This document shows, piece by piece, positions 54,913 to 64,000 of a stretch of 64,000 nucleotides of DNA (the stretch's first letter is position 1; every line of letters starts with the position of its first letter). The position numbers were made by a program, and so were the translations under genes. This stretch comes from Klebsiella pneumoniae (GTDB taxonomy: Bacteria > Pseudomonadota > Gammaproteobacteria > Enterobacterales > Enterobacteriaceae). The notes beneath the pieces are model-generated. The model searched no databases. It saw only the letters and a program-made list of their open reading frames with translations, and was not told the DNA's origin. The stretch is from NCBI RefSeq assembly GCF_000742135.1, contig NZ_KN046818.1, positions 124,001 to 188,000 on the forward strand, read 5' to 3'.

Positions 54913-55338
54913 TCACTCCACCAGCAATAATTTATAAAGCGGTTGATTCTTCTCAACCAAATCAGCCAGCGTATAGTTATCCAGTTCCTTGAGAAAACTC
55001 TGCGCGGCTTCAGCTAGTGCCTGTTTCAGACGACAGGCTGGTGTAATGTGGCAAAACTCGCTGCTGCAGTTGACCAGCGATAAGGGTTCAAGGTCACGCA
55101 CCACGTCACCGACGCGGATCTGTCCTGCTGGTTTGCCGAGGCGAATGCCCCCGTTCTTCCCCCGCACGGCAGTCACGTAGCCCATGCGACTTAACTGATT
55201 GATTATTTTAACCATATGATTACGGGAGACGCCATAGACCTCGGTCACTTCCGAGATACTGGTCATTCGTCCTTCCGGCAGCGACGCCATATAAATCAGC
55301 GCGCGTAGTCCGTAATCGGTGAAACTCGTTAACTGCAC
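54913..55338 (-). CDS. nsrR: nitric oxide-sensing repressor NsrR
   Basis: 141 residues from GTG 55336-55338 ([20 protein letters not shown]); the frame is open to 55383, but this start equals the E. coli protein. Rrf2-family winged helix with the recognition segment [16 protein letters not shown] near 30-45. The [2Fe-2S] ligands Cys91, Cys96 and Cys102 lie in [20 protein letters not shown] disrupts the cluster and releases targets; a matching operator stands before ytfE at 39214-39236. Confidence 0.97.
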   Translation of the reverse strand: MQLTSFTDYGLRALIYMASLPEGRMTSISEVTEVYGVSRNHMVKIINQLSRMGYVTAVRGKNGGIRLGKPAGQIRVGDVVRDLEPLSLVNCSSEFCHITPACRLKQALAEAAQSFLKELDNYTLADLVEKNQPLYKLLLVE

Positions 55339-55456
55339 ATAAACCTCAGGGAAAAGAAAACAGGGTATGTCGAGCGACATCATTATTATTGATGATAAAC
55401 CAGCCAGCGCTCAGGCCGCTAATTTATTTGAAATGGGGCGGGCGAACAGCAAAAAC

Positions 55457-55484
55457 AAGGGCGCCCGAACGGCGCCCCTTGAGA
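55457..55484 (-). terminator. intrinsic terminator of purA
   Basis: Minus strand: AAGGGGCGCC-GTTCG-GGCGCCCTT followed by GTTTTTG, directly after the purA stop. Confidence 0.85.
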
Positions 55485-55488
55485 GTGA

Positions 55489-56790
<1,302 letters not shown>

Positions 56791-56889
56791 TCAAAATCAC
56801 CGTTTGCTTAAAAATGGATTCTACCATCGCTTTTTCAGAGTTACAGCACTTTTTGCATCCAAAATAAGGCAAATCCGACCACTTTTTGA

Positions 56890-57081
56890 TCAGCCAATCG
56901 ATTTCCTCAACATGTAGTAGATCACAATCCCGGCAACCACAAGTCCGCCGCCAAAACGACGCAATAAATTATCCGGTAGCTGGCTCAGGCTGGCGACCAT
57001 CTTGCGCCAGGCGCGCGGATAAAGCAGCGGGCCAAGCCCTTCAAGTACTAAAACCAGCGCCAGCCAAATGGTGGAGTTCAT
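56890..57081 (-). CDS. yjeT: DUF2065 small membrane protein YjeT
   Basis: 63 residues from ATG 57079-57081 (MNSTIWLALVLVLEGLGPLL); two membrane segments flank PRAWRKM, and the end is VVAGIVIYYMLRKSIG. Function unknown. It sits between hflC and purA as in E. coli. The frame extends upstream, but this start fits the family. Confidence 0.93.
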   Translation of the reverse strand: MNSTIWLALVLVLEGLGPLLYPRAWRKMVASLSQLPDNLLRRFGGGLVVAGIVIYYMLRKSIG

Positions 57082-57304
57082 CGTCAACCCTAATTGAAAA
57101 GTATCATTGCCGCCCTCGCGGGCGTCATCGGCCAGCATGGTGAATTCATTCCCTCATTTCACATTGTCCCGTATTTCAGCTTCATTATGAACCAGAAAGG
57201 TGAAACAAAATTCACAACTAATTGTATTGCTGGATATTTTTTAAATTGTAACTATGCCATCGCGTACTACAACCCGGTACGTCTACTTAATCAGGAAGAT
57301 TATG

Positions 57305-57595
57305 ATGAGAGAATTAACCGCATTTGAAATCGAAAATGTGAGCGGCGCAGGCTGGTTACAGGATGGTCTGGCGGCCTTAGGCAGCAAGGTCGGCGCAGCC
57401 GCATGGACGATGGGCACCGATGCCCTGAGCATTAACCTGCCACTGCTTGGCACCCTCAATCTGGCCGACCTGGCGCCGGACCTGGGCAAAACCCTGGGCG
57501 AAAGCGTTGGGTCGACTATCGGCGGCACCATCGAAAGTGCGCTGGCAGGCCTGCCGGTGATCGGCGGCCTGCTGAACAAGCTACTCGGCAACTAA
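57305..57595 (+). CDS. class II microcin-like bacteriocin precursor
   Basis: 96 residues from ATG 57305 (an ATG directly before is also in frame); AGGAAG lies 6-8 nt upstream. The start MRELTAFEIENVSGA is a double-glycine-type leader of 15 residues ending Gly-Ala, with mature GWLQDGLAALGSKVG following; MccE492 has a leader of the same length, same GA end and mature Gly1. The mature part (81 residues) is rich in Gly, Ala and Leu, has no cysteine, and ends LPVIGGLLNKLLGN, a strongly amphipathic or membrane-active pattern. There is no Ser/Gly-rich siderophore tail. It is a lone plus-strand gene between core genes; no immunity, exporter or modification gene adjoins it. Lower GC upstream (57180-57260). 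Activity is inference. Confidence 0.75.
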   Translation: MRELTAFEIENVSGAGWLQDGLAALGSKVGAAAWTMGTDALSINLPLLGTLNLADLAPDLGKTLGESVGSTIGGTIESALAGLPVIGGLLNKLLGN

Positions 57596-57613
57596 TTCCC
57601 GCCCTCGCAGCAT

Positions 57614-57643
57614 GAAAAAAGGCGCCTGTTTCAGGCGCCTTTT
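57614..57643. terminator. bidirectional terminator between microcin-like gene and hflC
   Basis: AGGCGCCTG-TTT-CAGGCGCCT with AAAAAA before and TTTT after; serves the microcin-like gene (plus) and the hflX-hflK-hflC transcript (minus). Confidence 0.9.
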
Positions 57644-57677
57644 CGCATTATTACTTCAGGTTTACACCTTCTCCGGC

Positions 57678-58682
57678 TTATTTACGCGCCGAATCCGGTG
57701 AACGCATATAGCGGAAGAAATCGCTGTCCGGACTCAGGACCATCACATCCTGATTGCTCTGGAAGCTCTTCTCATAGGCACGCAGGCTACGGATAAAGGA
57801 GTAGAAGCCTGGATCCTGGCTGAACGCGTCGGCAAACAGTTTCGCTGATTCCGCATCACCTTCACCACGCAGGATACGGCCCTGGCGCTCGGCTTCCGCC
57901 AGCGTCTTGGTGACTTCATAGTCCGCAGTCGCGCGCAGTTTTTCCGCCTCTTCCTGACCCTGTGAACGATGGCGACGAGCAACCGCTTCACGCTCCGCGC
58001 GCATACGGTTATAAATCGCTTCCGACACTTCTGCCGGCAGGTTGATCTGTTTGATACGTACGTCGACAACTTCGATACCCAGCGCCGCCATACTGTTCGG
58101 GTTGATCACCTGCACTTTACCGTTGGTTTCGGCTTCCACACGCTCTGCCGCTTTAGCAATCGCGTCGTCAGCCGCCGGGGTGCTAACCTCATCTTCCGTA
58201 CCGGCCGAACCCGAGTTCAGCGCATCGCGCACTTCCAGGGTCAGGCGACCACGGGAGTCGGTGACGATATCTTTCACATCCAGACGACCAATTTCAGAAC
58301 GCAGACGGTCAGAGAATTTACGCTTCAGCAGCACCTCGGCCTGGGAGACGTCGCCGCCGCCGGTTGCCAGGTAGTAACGGCTGAAGTCGCTGATGCGCCA
58401 CTTGATATAGGAGTCGACGATCAGGTCTTTCTTCTCTTTAGTAACGAAACGGTCAGCCTGGTTGTCCATGGTCTGAATACGCGCATCCAGCATCTTCACC
58501 GATTCGATAAACGGGATCTTGAAGTGCAGGCCTGGCGCATACACCAGCGGCTTGTTTTCGTCGTCGCGCAGAACTTTACCGAAACGCAGCGTGATACCGC
58601 GCTCGCCTTCCTTTACGACAAAGACAGACATGTAGAGCACTACCAGCACGATGACAATGATCGCGATAACAGATTTACGCAT
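57678..58682 (-). CDS. hflC: FtsH modulator HflC
   Basis: 334 residues: N-terminal membrane anchor (about 3-22, VIAIIVIVLVVLYMSVFVV), then an SPFH/prohibitin domain (EGERGITLRFGKVLRDDENK) and coiled-coil (210-290; RAEREAVARRHRSQGQEEAE). With HflK it forms the large cage around the FtsH protease and moderates its activity. 2 bp after hflK. Confidence 0.97.
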   Translation of the reverse strand: MRKSVIAIIVIVLVVLYMSVFVVKEGERGITLRFGKVLRDDENKPLVYAPGLHFKIPFIESVKMLDARIQTMDNQADRFVTKEKKDLIVDSYIKWRISDFSRYYLATGGGDVSQAEVLLKRKFSDRLRSEIGRLDVKDIVTDSRGRLTLEVRDALNSGSAGTEDEVSTPAADDAIAKAAERVEAETNGKVQVINPNSMAALGIEVVDVRIKQINLPAEVSEAIYNRMRAEREAVARRHRSQGQEEAEKLRATADYEVTKTLAEAERQGRILRGEGDAESAKLFADAFSQDPGFYSFIRSLRAYEKSFQSNQDVMVLSPDSDFFRYMRSPDSARK

Positions 58683-58684
58683 CG

Positions 58685-59947
58685 TTATTCCCCCTGACGC
58701 TGGTAGTCGTTACGCTGCGCGTTAGCGCGGCGTTGGTCCATAATGCTACCCCCGGTTGAGCTCGAGGTTGATGAGGTGCTGGCGCTGCTTGAGCTGGATG
58801 CTGGTGGCAGGCGCAGCAGATCGCTGGCGTCACTGCTATCGCTCTTTGCTGCCGGCGCAGCGGCGCCTTTCAGCATCTGATCCAGCGGCAGAACCATCAG
58901 ATTGCCGTTTTTGCTGTCATTGACCAGCACTTTACGGGTGTGGCTCAGCACTTTTTCCATGGTTTCGATATACAGACGCTCGCGGGTAATTTCCGGCGCG
59001 GCTTTGTATTCCGGCAGGATCTTCGCAAAGCGAGCCACTTCACCCTGGGCTTCCAGAACAGTCTGGGTCTTATAGGCGCGTGCCTCTTCGAGGATACGCT
59101 GCGCCTGACCATTCGCCCGCGGCTGGACTTCGTTGGTATAGGCTTCCGCTTCACGAATGTACTGCTGCTCGTTCTCACGCGCGGCAATGGCATCGTCAAA
59201 CGCGGCCTTCACCTCTTCCGGCGGACGCGCCGTCTGGAAGTTGACGTCCAGCAGAGTGATACCCATGTTGTACGGGCGAATCGTCTCTTCCAGCTCACGC
59301 TGGGTATCGCTACGGATCACGGTACGACCTTCGGTCAGAATGCGATCCATGGTGTATTTGCCGATCACGCCGCGCAGCGCGCTGTCGGTGGCCTGACGCA
59401 GACTGTCGTCCGCGCTGGTCACGCTAAACAGATAGCGCTCCGGATCGGTGACGCGGTACTGCACGTTCATCTCAACGCGCACCACGTTTTCGTCAGAGGT
59501 CAGCATGACGCCGGAAGCCGCAAGTTCGCGCACCGACTCCACGTTCACCGCCTGAACGTTATCGATAAAGGTCGGTTTCCAGTTCAGGCCAGGCTCAACC
59601 AGATGGCTGAACTTACCAAAACGGGTGACCACGCCGCGCTCGGCCTCTTTAATGGTATAGAAACCGCTGGCCGCCCAGATAATCACTGCCGCCGCGGCAA
59701 CGATGCCGACAATACGCCCGCCCATCGGTCCGCGAGGCCCCTGCGCGCTATTGCCGCCGCCCAGTCCGCCCTTGCCGCCGCCGAGCCCGCCAAGTTTTTT
59801 ACTTAACTTGCGGAAGATATCATCCAGATCCGGCGGCCCCTGCTCGCGACCGCCTTTATTGCCATTTCCCTCAGAGTTGCCGCCAGGTTTGCTGCTCCCC
59901 CACGGGTCGCGGTCCTGTCCGTTATTACCGGGCTGATTCCACGCCAT
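58685..59947 (-). CDS. hflK: FtsH modulator HflK
   Basis: 420 residues. A glycine/asparagine-rich cytoplasmic N-terminus (1-75) is followed by a membrane segment (about 79-97) and an SPFH domain (KEAERGVVTRFGKFSHLVEP). A helical coiled-coil (245-330) and low-complexity Ser-rich tail (375-400) complete it. Partner of HflC. Same order as E. coli (hfq-hflX-hflK-hflC). Confidence 0.97.
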   Translation of the reverse strand: MAWNQPGNNGQDRDPWGSSKPGGNSEGNGNKGGREQGPPDLDDIFRKLSKKLGGLGGGKGGLGGGNSAQGPRGPMGGRIVGIVAAAAVIIWAASGFYTIKEAERGVVTRFGKFSHLVEPGLNWKPTFIDNVQAVNVESVRELAASGVMLTSDENVVRVEMNVQYRVTDPERYLFSVTSADDSLRQATDSALRGVIGKYTMDRILTEGRTVIRSDTQRELEETIRPYNMGITLLDVNFQTARPPEEVKAAFDDAIAARENEQQYIREAEAYTNEVQPRANGQAQRILEEARAYKTQTVLEAQGEVARFAKILPEYKAAPEITRERLYIETMEKVLSHTRKVLVNDSKNGNLMVLPLDQMLKGAAAPAAKSDSSDASDLLRLPPASSSSSASTSSTSSSTGGSIMDQRRANAQRNDYQRQGE

Positions 59948-60012
59948 GTATATGCTCCATATTTGTTTTTGATATCCCCACAGGGGTCAATATCTTCAGG
60001 CAAGCTGCAAGG

Positions 60013-61293
60013 TTAAACCACATAGTCAACAAGCGTTGGCTCTTGCTTACAGAGGCGCCGCCAGTCAACGATCGGCATGCGCACCTGCAGACTCACGCTG
60101 CCGTCATCCTCCATCCACTCTTTTTCTATCGCCTGAAGCTGATAGAAACGGCTTCTCAGTCGCCCTTCTTTCGGCGGTAAGCGCAGCGTATGCTGGGCCA
60201 CTTCACCGGAAAGACGCTCCGTTAATGCCTGAAAAAGCAGTGGTACGCCAACCCCGGTCTGGGCTGAAAGCCAGACCCGAATCGGTTTATTTTCATCGTC
60301 GCGATCGATGCGCGGTTCAAAATCGTCAAGCATGTCGATTTTGTTCATCACCAGCAGCGCCGGGATCTCATCGGCCTCAATTTCAGCGAGAACCGTATTT
60401 ACCGCATCAATGTTTTCCTGCACGCGGACATCCGCCGCATCAATCACATGCAGCAGCAGCGTCGCCTGACGCGTCTCCTGCAACGTCGCTTTAAACGCGG
60501 CTACCAGATCGTGCGGCAGGTGGCGAATAAAGCCGACGGTATCGGCCAGCACCGTTTCGCCGACGTCAGGGACGTCAATGCGGCGCAGCGTCGGGTCCAG
60601 GGTGGCGAACAGCTGGTTCGCGGCATAGACCTCGGCGGCAGTGATCTGGTTAAAGAGCGTTGATTTTCCGGCGTTGGTATAGCCCACCAGCGACACGGTA
60701 GGAATATCGGCTTTCGCACGCGACCGCCGCCCCTGCTCGCGCTGTTTCTCGACTTTTTCCAGCCGCGACAGGATCTGCATGATACGGTTACGCAATAAAC
60801 GGCGGTCGGTTTCGAGCTGGGTTTCACCCGGGCCACGCAAACCAATCCCGCCCTTCTGTCTTTCAAGGTGGGTCCAACCGCGGACAAGGCGAGTCGCCAT
60901 ATGGCGCAGCTGCGCCAGCTCGACCTGCAATTTCCCTTCATGGGTGCGCGCGCGCTGGGCGAAAATATCTAAAATAAGACCGGTGCGATCGATAACCCGG
61001 CATTCGCACAGGCGTTCCAGGTTACGTTCTTGCGCCGGACTCAGGGCATGATCGAAGAGCACGACCGAAGCGCCGGTCGCTTTAACGGCTTCCGCAATTT
61101 CGACTGCCTTACCTTCACCAACAAAATACTTCGGGTGCGGTGCTTTACGGCTACCGGTAATCACCTGCATTGCTTCGACACCGGCGGAAGAGGCCAGAGT
61201 TTCAAACTCCTGGAGATCTTCCATATCTTTGTCTTGCGAAAAATAGATGTGTACCAGTACCGCCTGCTCACCGGCGTCATAACGGTCAAACAA
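60013..61293 (-). CDS. hflX: ribosome-dissociating GTPase HflX
   Basis: 426 residues. N-terminal HflX domain, then a glycine-rich linker with GIGLRGPGETQLETDRRLL near 150. GTPase motifs: G1 GYTNAGKSTLFN near 205, G3 DTVGFIRHLP near 250, G4 NKID near 318. It splits stalled or hibernating 70S ribosomes after heat stress. Between hfq and hflK. Confidence 0.97.
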   Translation of the reverse strand: MFDRYDAGEQAVLVHIYFSQDKDMEDLQEFETLASSAGVEAMQVITGSRKAPHPKYFVGEGKAVEIAEAVKATGASVVLFDHALSPAQERNLERLCECRVIDRTGLILDIFAQRARTHEGKLQVELAQLRHMATRLVRGWTHLERQKGGIGLRGPGETQLETDRRLLRNRIMQILSRLEKVEKQREQGRRSRAKADIPTVSLVGYTNAGKSTLFNQITAAEVYAANQLFATLDPTLRRIDVPDVGETVLADTVGFIRHLPHDLVAAFKATLQETRQATLLLHVIDAADVRVQENIDAVNTVLAEIEADEIPALLVMNKIDMLDDFEPRIDRDDENKPIRVWLSAQTGVGVPLLFQALTERLSGEVAQHTLRLPPKEGRLRSRFYQLQAIEKEWMEDDGSVSLQVRMPIVDWRRLCKQEPTLVDYVV

Positions 61294-61368
61294 GCGTAAA
61301 CCCCTTATAAAATACCAGCGGGGAACGCAGAAAACCTGGCTCCCCGGCGTGGAAAAACAGCACTGGCC

Positions 61369-61689
<321 letters not shown>

Positions 61690-61769
61690 TTATATGTATG
61701 CTTGTTTTGTACTCAGAACCTTACGATTCTCAAAAAAAATTACGCACGATACCGTTTAATTGTACACGT

Positions 61770-62720
61770 TCAGTTCTGGCTCGCACCAACAACCTGTAAT
61801 ACTTTGTTGAGCGCTTGTTCAGGTTGTTCACTGTCTAACCAGTGCACACCTTCCCAACCGCGCAGCCAGGTGACCTGACGTTTGGCTAACTGTCTCGTGG
61901 CGCAAACACCTCGATAAACCATCTCATCATACGGGATCTCGCCATTGAGATATGACCACATCTGGCGGTATCCAACACAACGGATGGAAGGCATGTCCGT
62001 ATGCAAATCTCCGCGGGCAAAAAGCGCCCGTACTTCTGCTTCAAAACCTGAAGCTAACATCTGATGAAAACGCTGTTCTATGCGTTGATGGAGCAGTTCA
62101 CGGCTCGCCGGGGCGATGGCGAACTGATGCACCTGATATGGCAGAGCGTCTCCTGACGTTTGCGTCAGTTCCGTTAAAGTTTTACCCGAAATGAAAAAAA
62201 CTTCCAGTGCCCGGGAAAGCCTTTGCGGATCATTTGGATGAATACGCGCAGCAGCCACGGGATCGATCTCCTGTAATTGCTGATGTAACGCATTCCACCC
62301 CTGCTCTGCGGCCTGCTGCTCAATCCGCGCTCTGACCTCTGGGTCAGCCGACGGTAAGGGCGACAATCCTTCCAGCAACGCTTTGAAATACAACATCGTT
62401 CCGCCGACTAACAGCGGAATTCGCCCGGCGGCGACTATATCCGCCATCGCCGCCAGCGCATCGCGGCGAAAATCCGCCGCGGAATAGGCCTCCGCAGGAT
62501 CCAAAATATCCAGCAGCCGATGCGGCGCAGCGCTAAGCTCCGCAGCATCCGGTTTGGCGGTGCCAATATCCATTCCCCGATAAATGAGGGCGGAATCAAC
62601 GCTAATCAACTCTACTGGCAAAACTTTACGTAAGGCTATCGCCAGCGCGGTTTTGCCGGAGGCCGTCGGGCCCATTAAAAAAATTGCCTTGGGCAGGCTC
62701 GCCTCGGTTACATCATTCAT
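61770..62720 (-). CDS. miaA: tRNA dimethylallyltransferase MiaA
   Basis: 316 residues, P-loop [14 protein letters not shown] at 17-30. Dimethylallylates A37 of tRNAs reading U-starting codons. Further motifs [17 protein letters not shown] (catalytic Asp) near 42 and [20 protein letters not shown] near 105. The start overlaps the mutL stop by 8 bp, as usual for the mutL-miaA pair. Confidence 0.97.
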   Translation of the reverse strand: MNDVTEASLPKAIFLMGPTASGKTALAIALRKVLPVELISVDSALIYRGMDIGTAKPDAAELSAAPHRLLDILDPAEAYSAADFRRDALAAMADIVAAGRIPLLVGGTMLYFKALLEGLSPLPSADPEVRARIEQQAAEQGWNALHQQLQEIDPVAAARIHPNDPQRLSRALEVFFISGKTLTELTQTSGDALPYQVHQFAIAPASRELLHQRIEQRFHQMLASGFEAEVRALFARGDLHTDMPSIRCVGYRQMWSYLNGEIPYDEMVYRGVCATRQLAKRQVTWLRGWEGVHWLDSEQPEQALNKVLQVVGASQN

Positions 62721-64000
62721 CTTTCAGGGCATTCATCGCCGAATGGAGATCTACAGGTTGTAACAGGCCACCCGGCGGCGTTCTCACCAGCTGCGGGCAA
62801 AGACGCTCAACGTCCGCCAGCAGCGCAATCGCCTGCGCCATATTCCATGACGTCTGTTCGCTCGTCAGATTACGCGCCATCCATTGGGCGATATTGCCGA
62901 CGTCGAATGCGTTTTGCTGCGCCAGGTAGCCTATCAGTTCAGGAATCAAGATTTGTAAATTTTGTTGTCTTAAGGGTAAAGGGACCGCGCGCACCGTCAC
63001 GTGCAGGGCATCGGTATGCACATCGATCCCTAGCTGCGCCAGCGCCGGCTGAGCGGCGGCCAGCGCCTGCTTTTCCCCTTCCGTAACTTTTAACCGCAGC
63101 GGGATCAGCAGCGGCTGAGCACATACCGCCTCCGCTCCTGGGGTCAACTGCGCCTGGCGCAGCCAGCGCTCGGCAACGGTCAACGACAGCAGCGCCAGAC
63201 CGCCCTCGCGCTCCAGCAGCGCGCAGTCGCCGCCAACAATCGTCAGCACTCTGCCAAAGCTCTGACTGTGACCGGCCAACTCTGCCGCCGCCGGAGGCTG
63301 CAACGCTGGCTTTGGCGCCGTTGGCGTGTCGAGCAGTTGACGATAAAGCGCTCCCTGCTGCTTCTGGTAACCCGGCTGCGCATGCGGCCAGCTCGCGCCG
63401 CCCGGTTTGCCGCTGGAGGCCGCAGGCTCACGCGATGGCGTGATGCTGAAGCGGGCCGCAGTTTCCCGCGCTTCCGCTGGGCGCGCAAACTGGTTGCCGC
63501 CCGCGGCGATGCGGTTCTCCGGCATCGGGCGCGGCGCCGGCGGGTCGTCTTTTTCCGCCAGCGGCGCGTCAAGCTGCTGCTGCAGTACGCTCAGTACGCC
63601 CTGGTAGATAAAGTCGTGCACCAGGCGCGACTGATGAAAACGCACCTCATGCTTGGCCGGGTGGACGTTTACATCCACCTGATGGGGATCGATCTCCAGA
63701 TACAGCACAAACGCCGGTTGCTGATCGGCACCCAGCTTGTCTTCACAGGCCTGGCGGATAGCATGGTTGATCAGCCGATCGCGCATCATCCGCCCGTTAA
63801 CGTAGCAATACTGAATTTCCGCCAGCGCCGGGGTGGTATGCAGCGGATCGGCGACCCAGCCGCGCAGGGTCAGATCGCCATGCTGCCACTCGATCGCCAG
63901 CGCATGTTCGAGAAAAGCGGCGCCGCAAATTGTCCCCAGCCGGCGCTCGCGCTGGCCATCCTGAGCGACGGCCCGATACTGGCGCATCACCTTGCCGTTA
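62713..64000 (-). CDS. mutL: DNA mismatch repair protein MutL (5' part outside window)
   Basis: The frame reaches the window edge, so about 429 C-terminal codons of roughly 615 are present. The end of the GHKL ATPase transducer region is visible ([20 protein letters not shown], the conserved HPxKxEVRF motif). A Pro/Ala-rich linker (63250-63560) and the dimerisation domain ending [11 protein letters not shown] follow. No endonuclease motif, as expected for enterobacterial MutL. ATP-dependent link between MutS and MutH. Confidence 0.96.
   Translation of the reverse strand, partial: NGKVMRQYRAVAQDGQRERRLGTICGAAFLEHALAIEWQHGDLTLRGWVADPLHTTPALAEIQYCYVNGRMMRDRLINHAIRQACEDKLGADQQPAFVLYLEIDPHQVDVNVHPAKHEVRFHQSRLVHDFIYQGVLSVLQQQLDAPLAEKDDPPAPRPMPENRIAAGGNQFARPAEARETAARFSITPSREPAASSGKPGGASWPHAQPGYQKQQGALYRQLLDTPTAPKPALQPPAAAELAGHSQSFGRVLTIVGGDCALLEREGGLALLSLTVAERWLRQAQLTPGAEAVCAQPLLIPLRLKVTEGEKQALAAAQPALAQLGIDVHTDALHVTVRAVPLPLRQQNLQILIPELIGYLAQQNAFDVGNIAQWMARNLTSEQTSWNMAQAIALLADVERLCPQLVRTPPGGLLQPVDLHSAMNALKDE

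Noticed and set aside
57305-57595. Siderophore (class IIb) microcin
   Set aside because: The C-terminus lacks the Ser/Gly-rich tail that carries the siderophore, and no mceC/I/J-like genes are nearby.

Overview
The window is chromosomal DNA of a gamma-proteobacterium of the order Enterobacterales, most likely Klebsiella or a close relative. The gene order mutL-miaA-hfq-hflX-hflK-hflC ... purA-nsrR-rnr-rlmB-aidB ... rpsF-priB-rpsR-rplI ... cycA-ytfE ... cpdB-cysQ ... msrA-tamA-tamB-ytfP ... ppa-ytfQRT-yjfF-fbp-mpl-yjgA-pmbA-cybC matches the E. coli 94-96 min region in reverse orientation. The DNA is visibly GC-rich, and the accessory insertions look Klebsiella-like. The species call is inference from content and memory; no search was run.

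Region 1 (1-7.7 kb, minus strand) is an accessory catabolic operon after cybC. It reads: PRD-domain protein, glycine-rich SFCGS protein, DUF4312, two membrane proteins (DUF4311, DUF4310), cog3964 amidohydrolase, DgaE-like PLP lyase, DgaF-like KDGP aldolase, exported lactonase, and a BglG/MtlR-type PRD regulator cut by the window edge. The enzymes predict deacylation of an N-acyl amino-sugar acid, deamination/dehydration, and cleavage to pyruvate plus a triose phosphate. The four DUF proteins look like an unrecognised, PTS-like or otherwise new four-part transporter. A CRP-like site and a perfect 20-bp palindrome precede the operon. This is the strongest candidate for an undescribed system.

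Region 2 (7.8-20.8 kb) holds housekeeping genes (cybC, pmbA/tldE, yjgA/darP, mpl, fbp, ppa) and the galactofuranose ABC transporter ytfQRT-yjfF. An exported DUF4432 epimerase-like protein and a GNAT acetyltransferase are inserted between yjgA and mpl, next to tandem 126-bp REP units.

Region 3 (20.9-23.4 kb) is a pair of tandem paralogous membrane proteins of unknown function with a 31-codon ORF between them, inserted between ppa and ytfP.

Region 4 (23.4-45.4 kb) carries the translocation and assembly module (tamA, tamB), msrA, ytfL, ytfK, ytfJ, cysQ, cpdB (one base short, frameshifted), ytfH/qorB, an AraC regulator with ytfF, NsrR-controlled ytfE, cycA, fklB, ytfB, the rpsF-priB-rpsR-rplI ribosomal operon and yjfY.

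Region 5 (45.5-49.9 kb) is a decayed L-ascorbate (ula) locus. ulaCDF remain intact and ulaE has a one-base deletion. ulaB has lost its N-terminus in a deletion that fuses it to the 3' end of yjfN, removing the ulaA-ulaG-ulaR-yjfP-bsmA interval expected from E. coli. An MFS transporter sits beside it.

Region 6 (49.9-64 kb) is conserved core: aidB, rlmB, rnr, nsrR, purA, yjeT, hflC, hflK, hflX, hfq, miaA and the 3' part of mutL. Between yjeT and hflC lies a small plus-strand gene whose product has the 15-residue leader and Gly-Ala cleavage site of class II microcins such as MccE492, with no exporter or immunity gene nearby.
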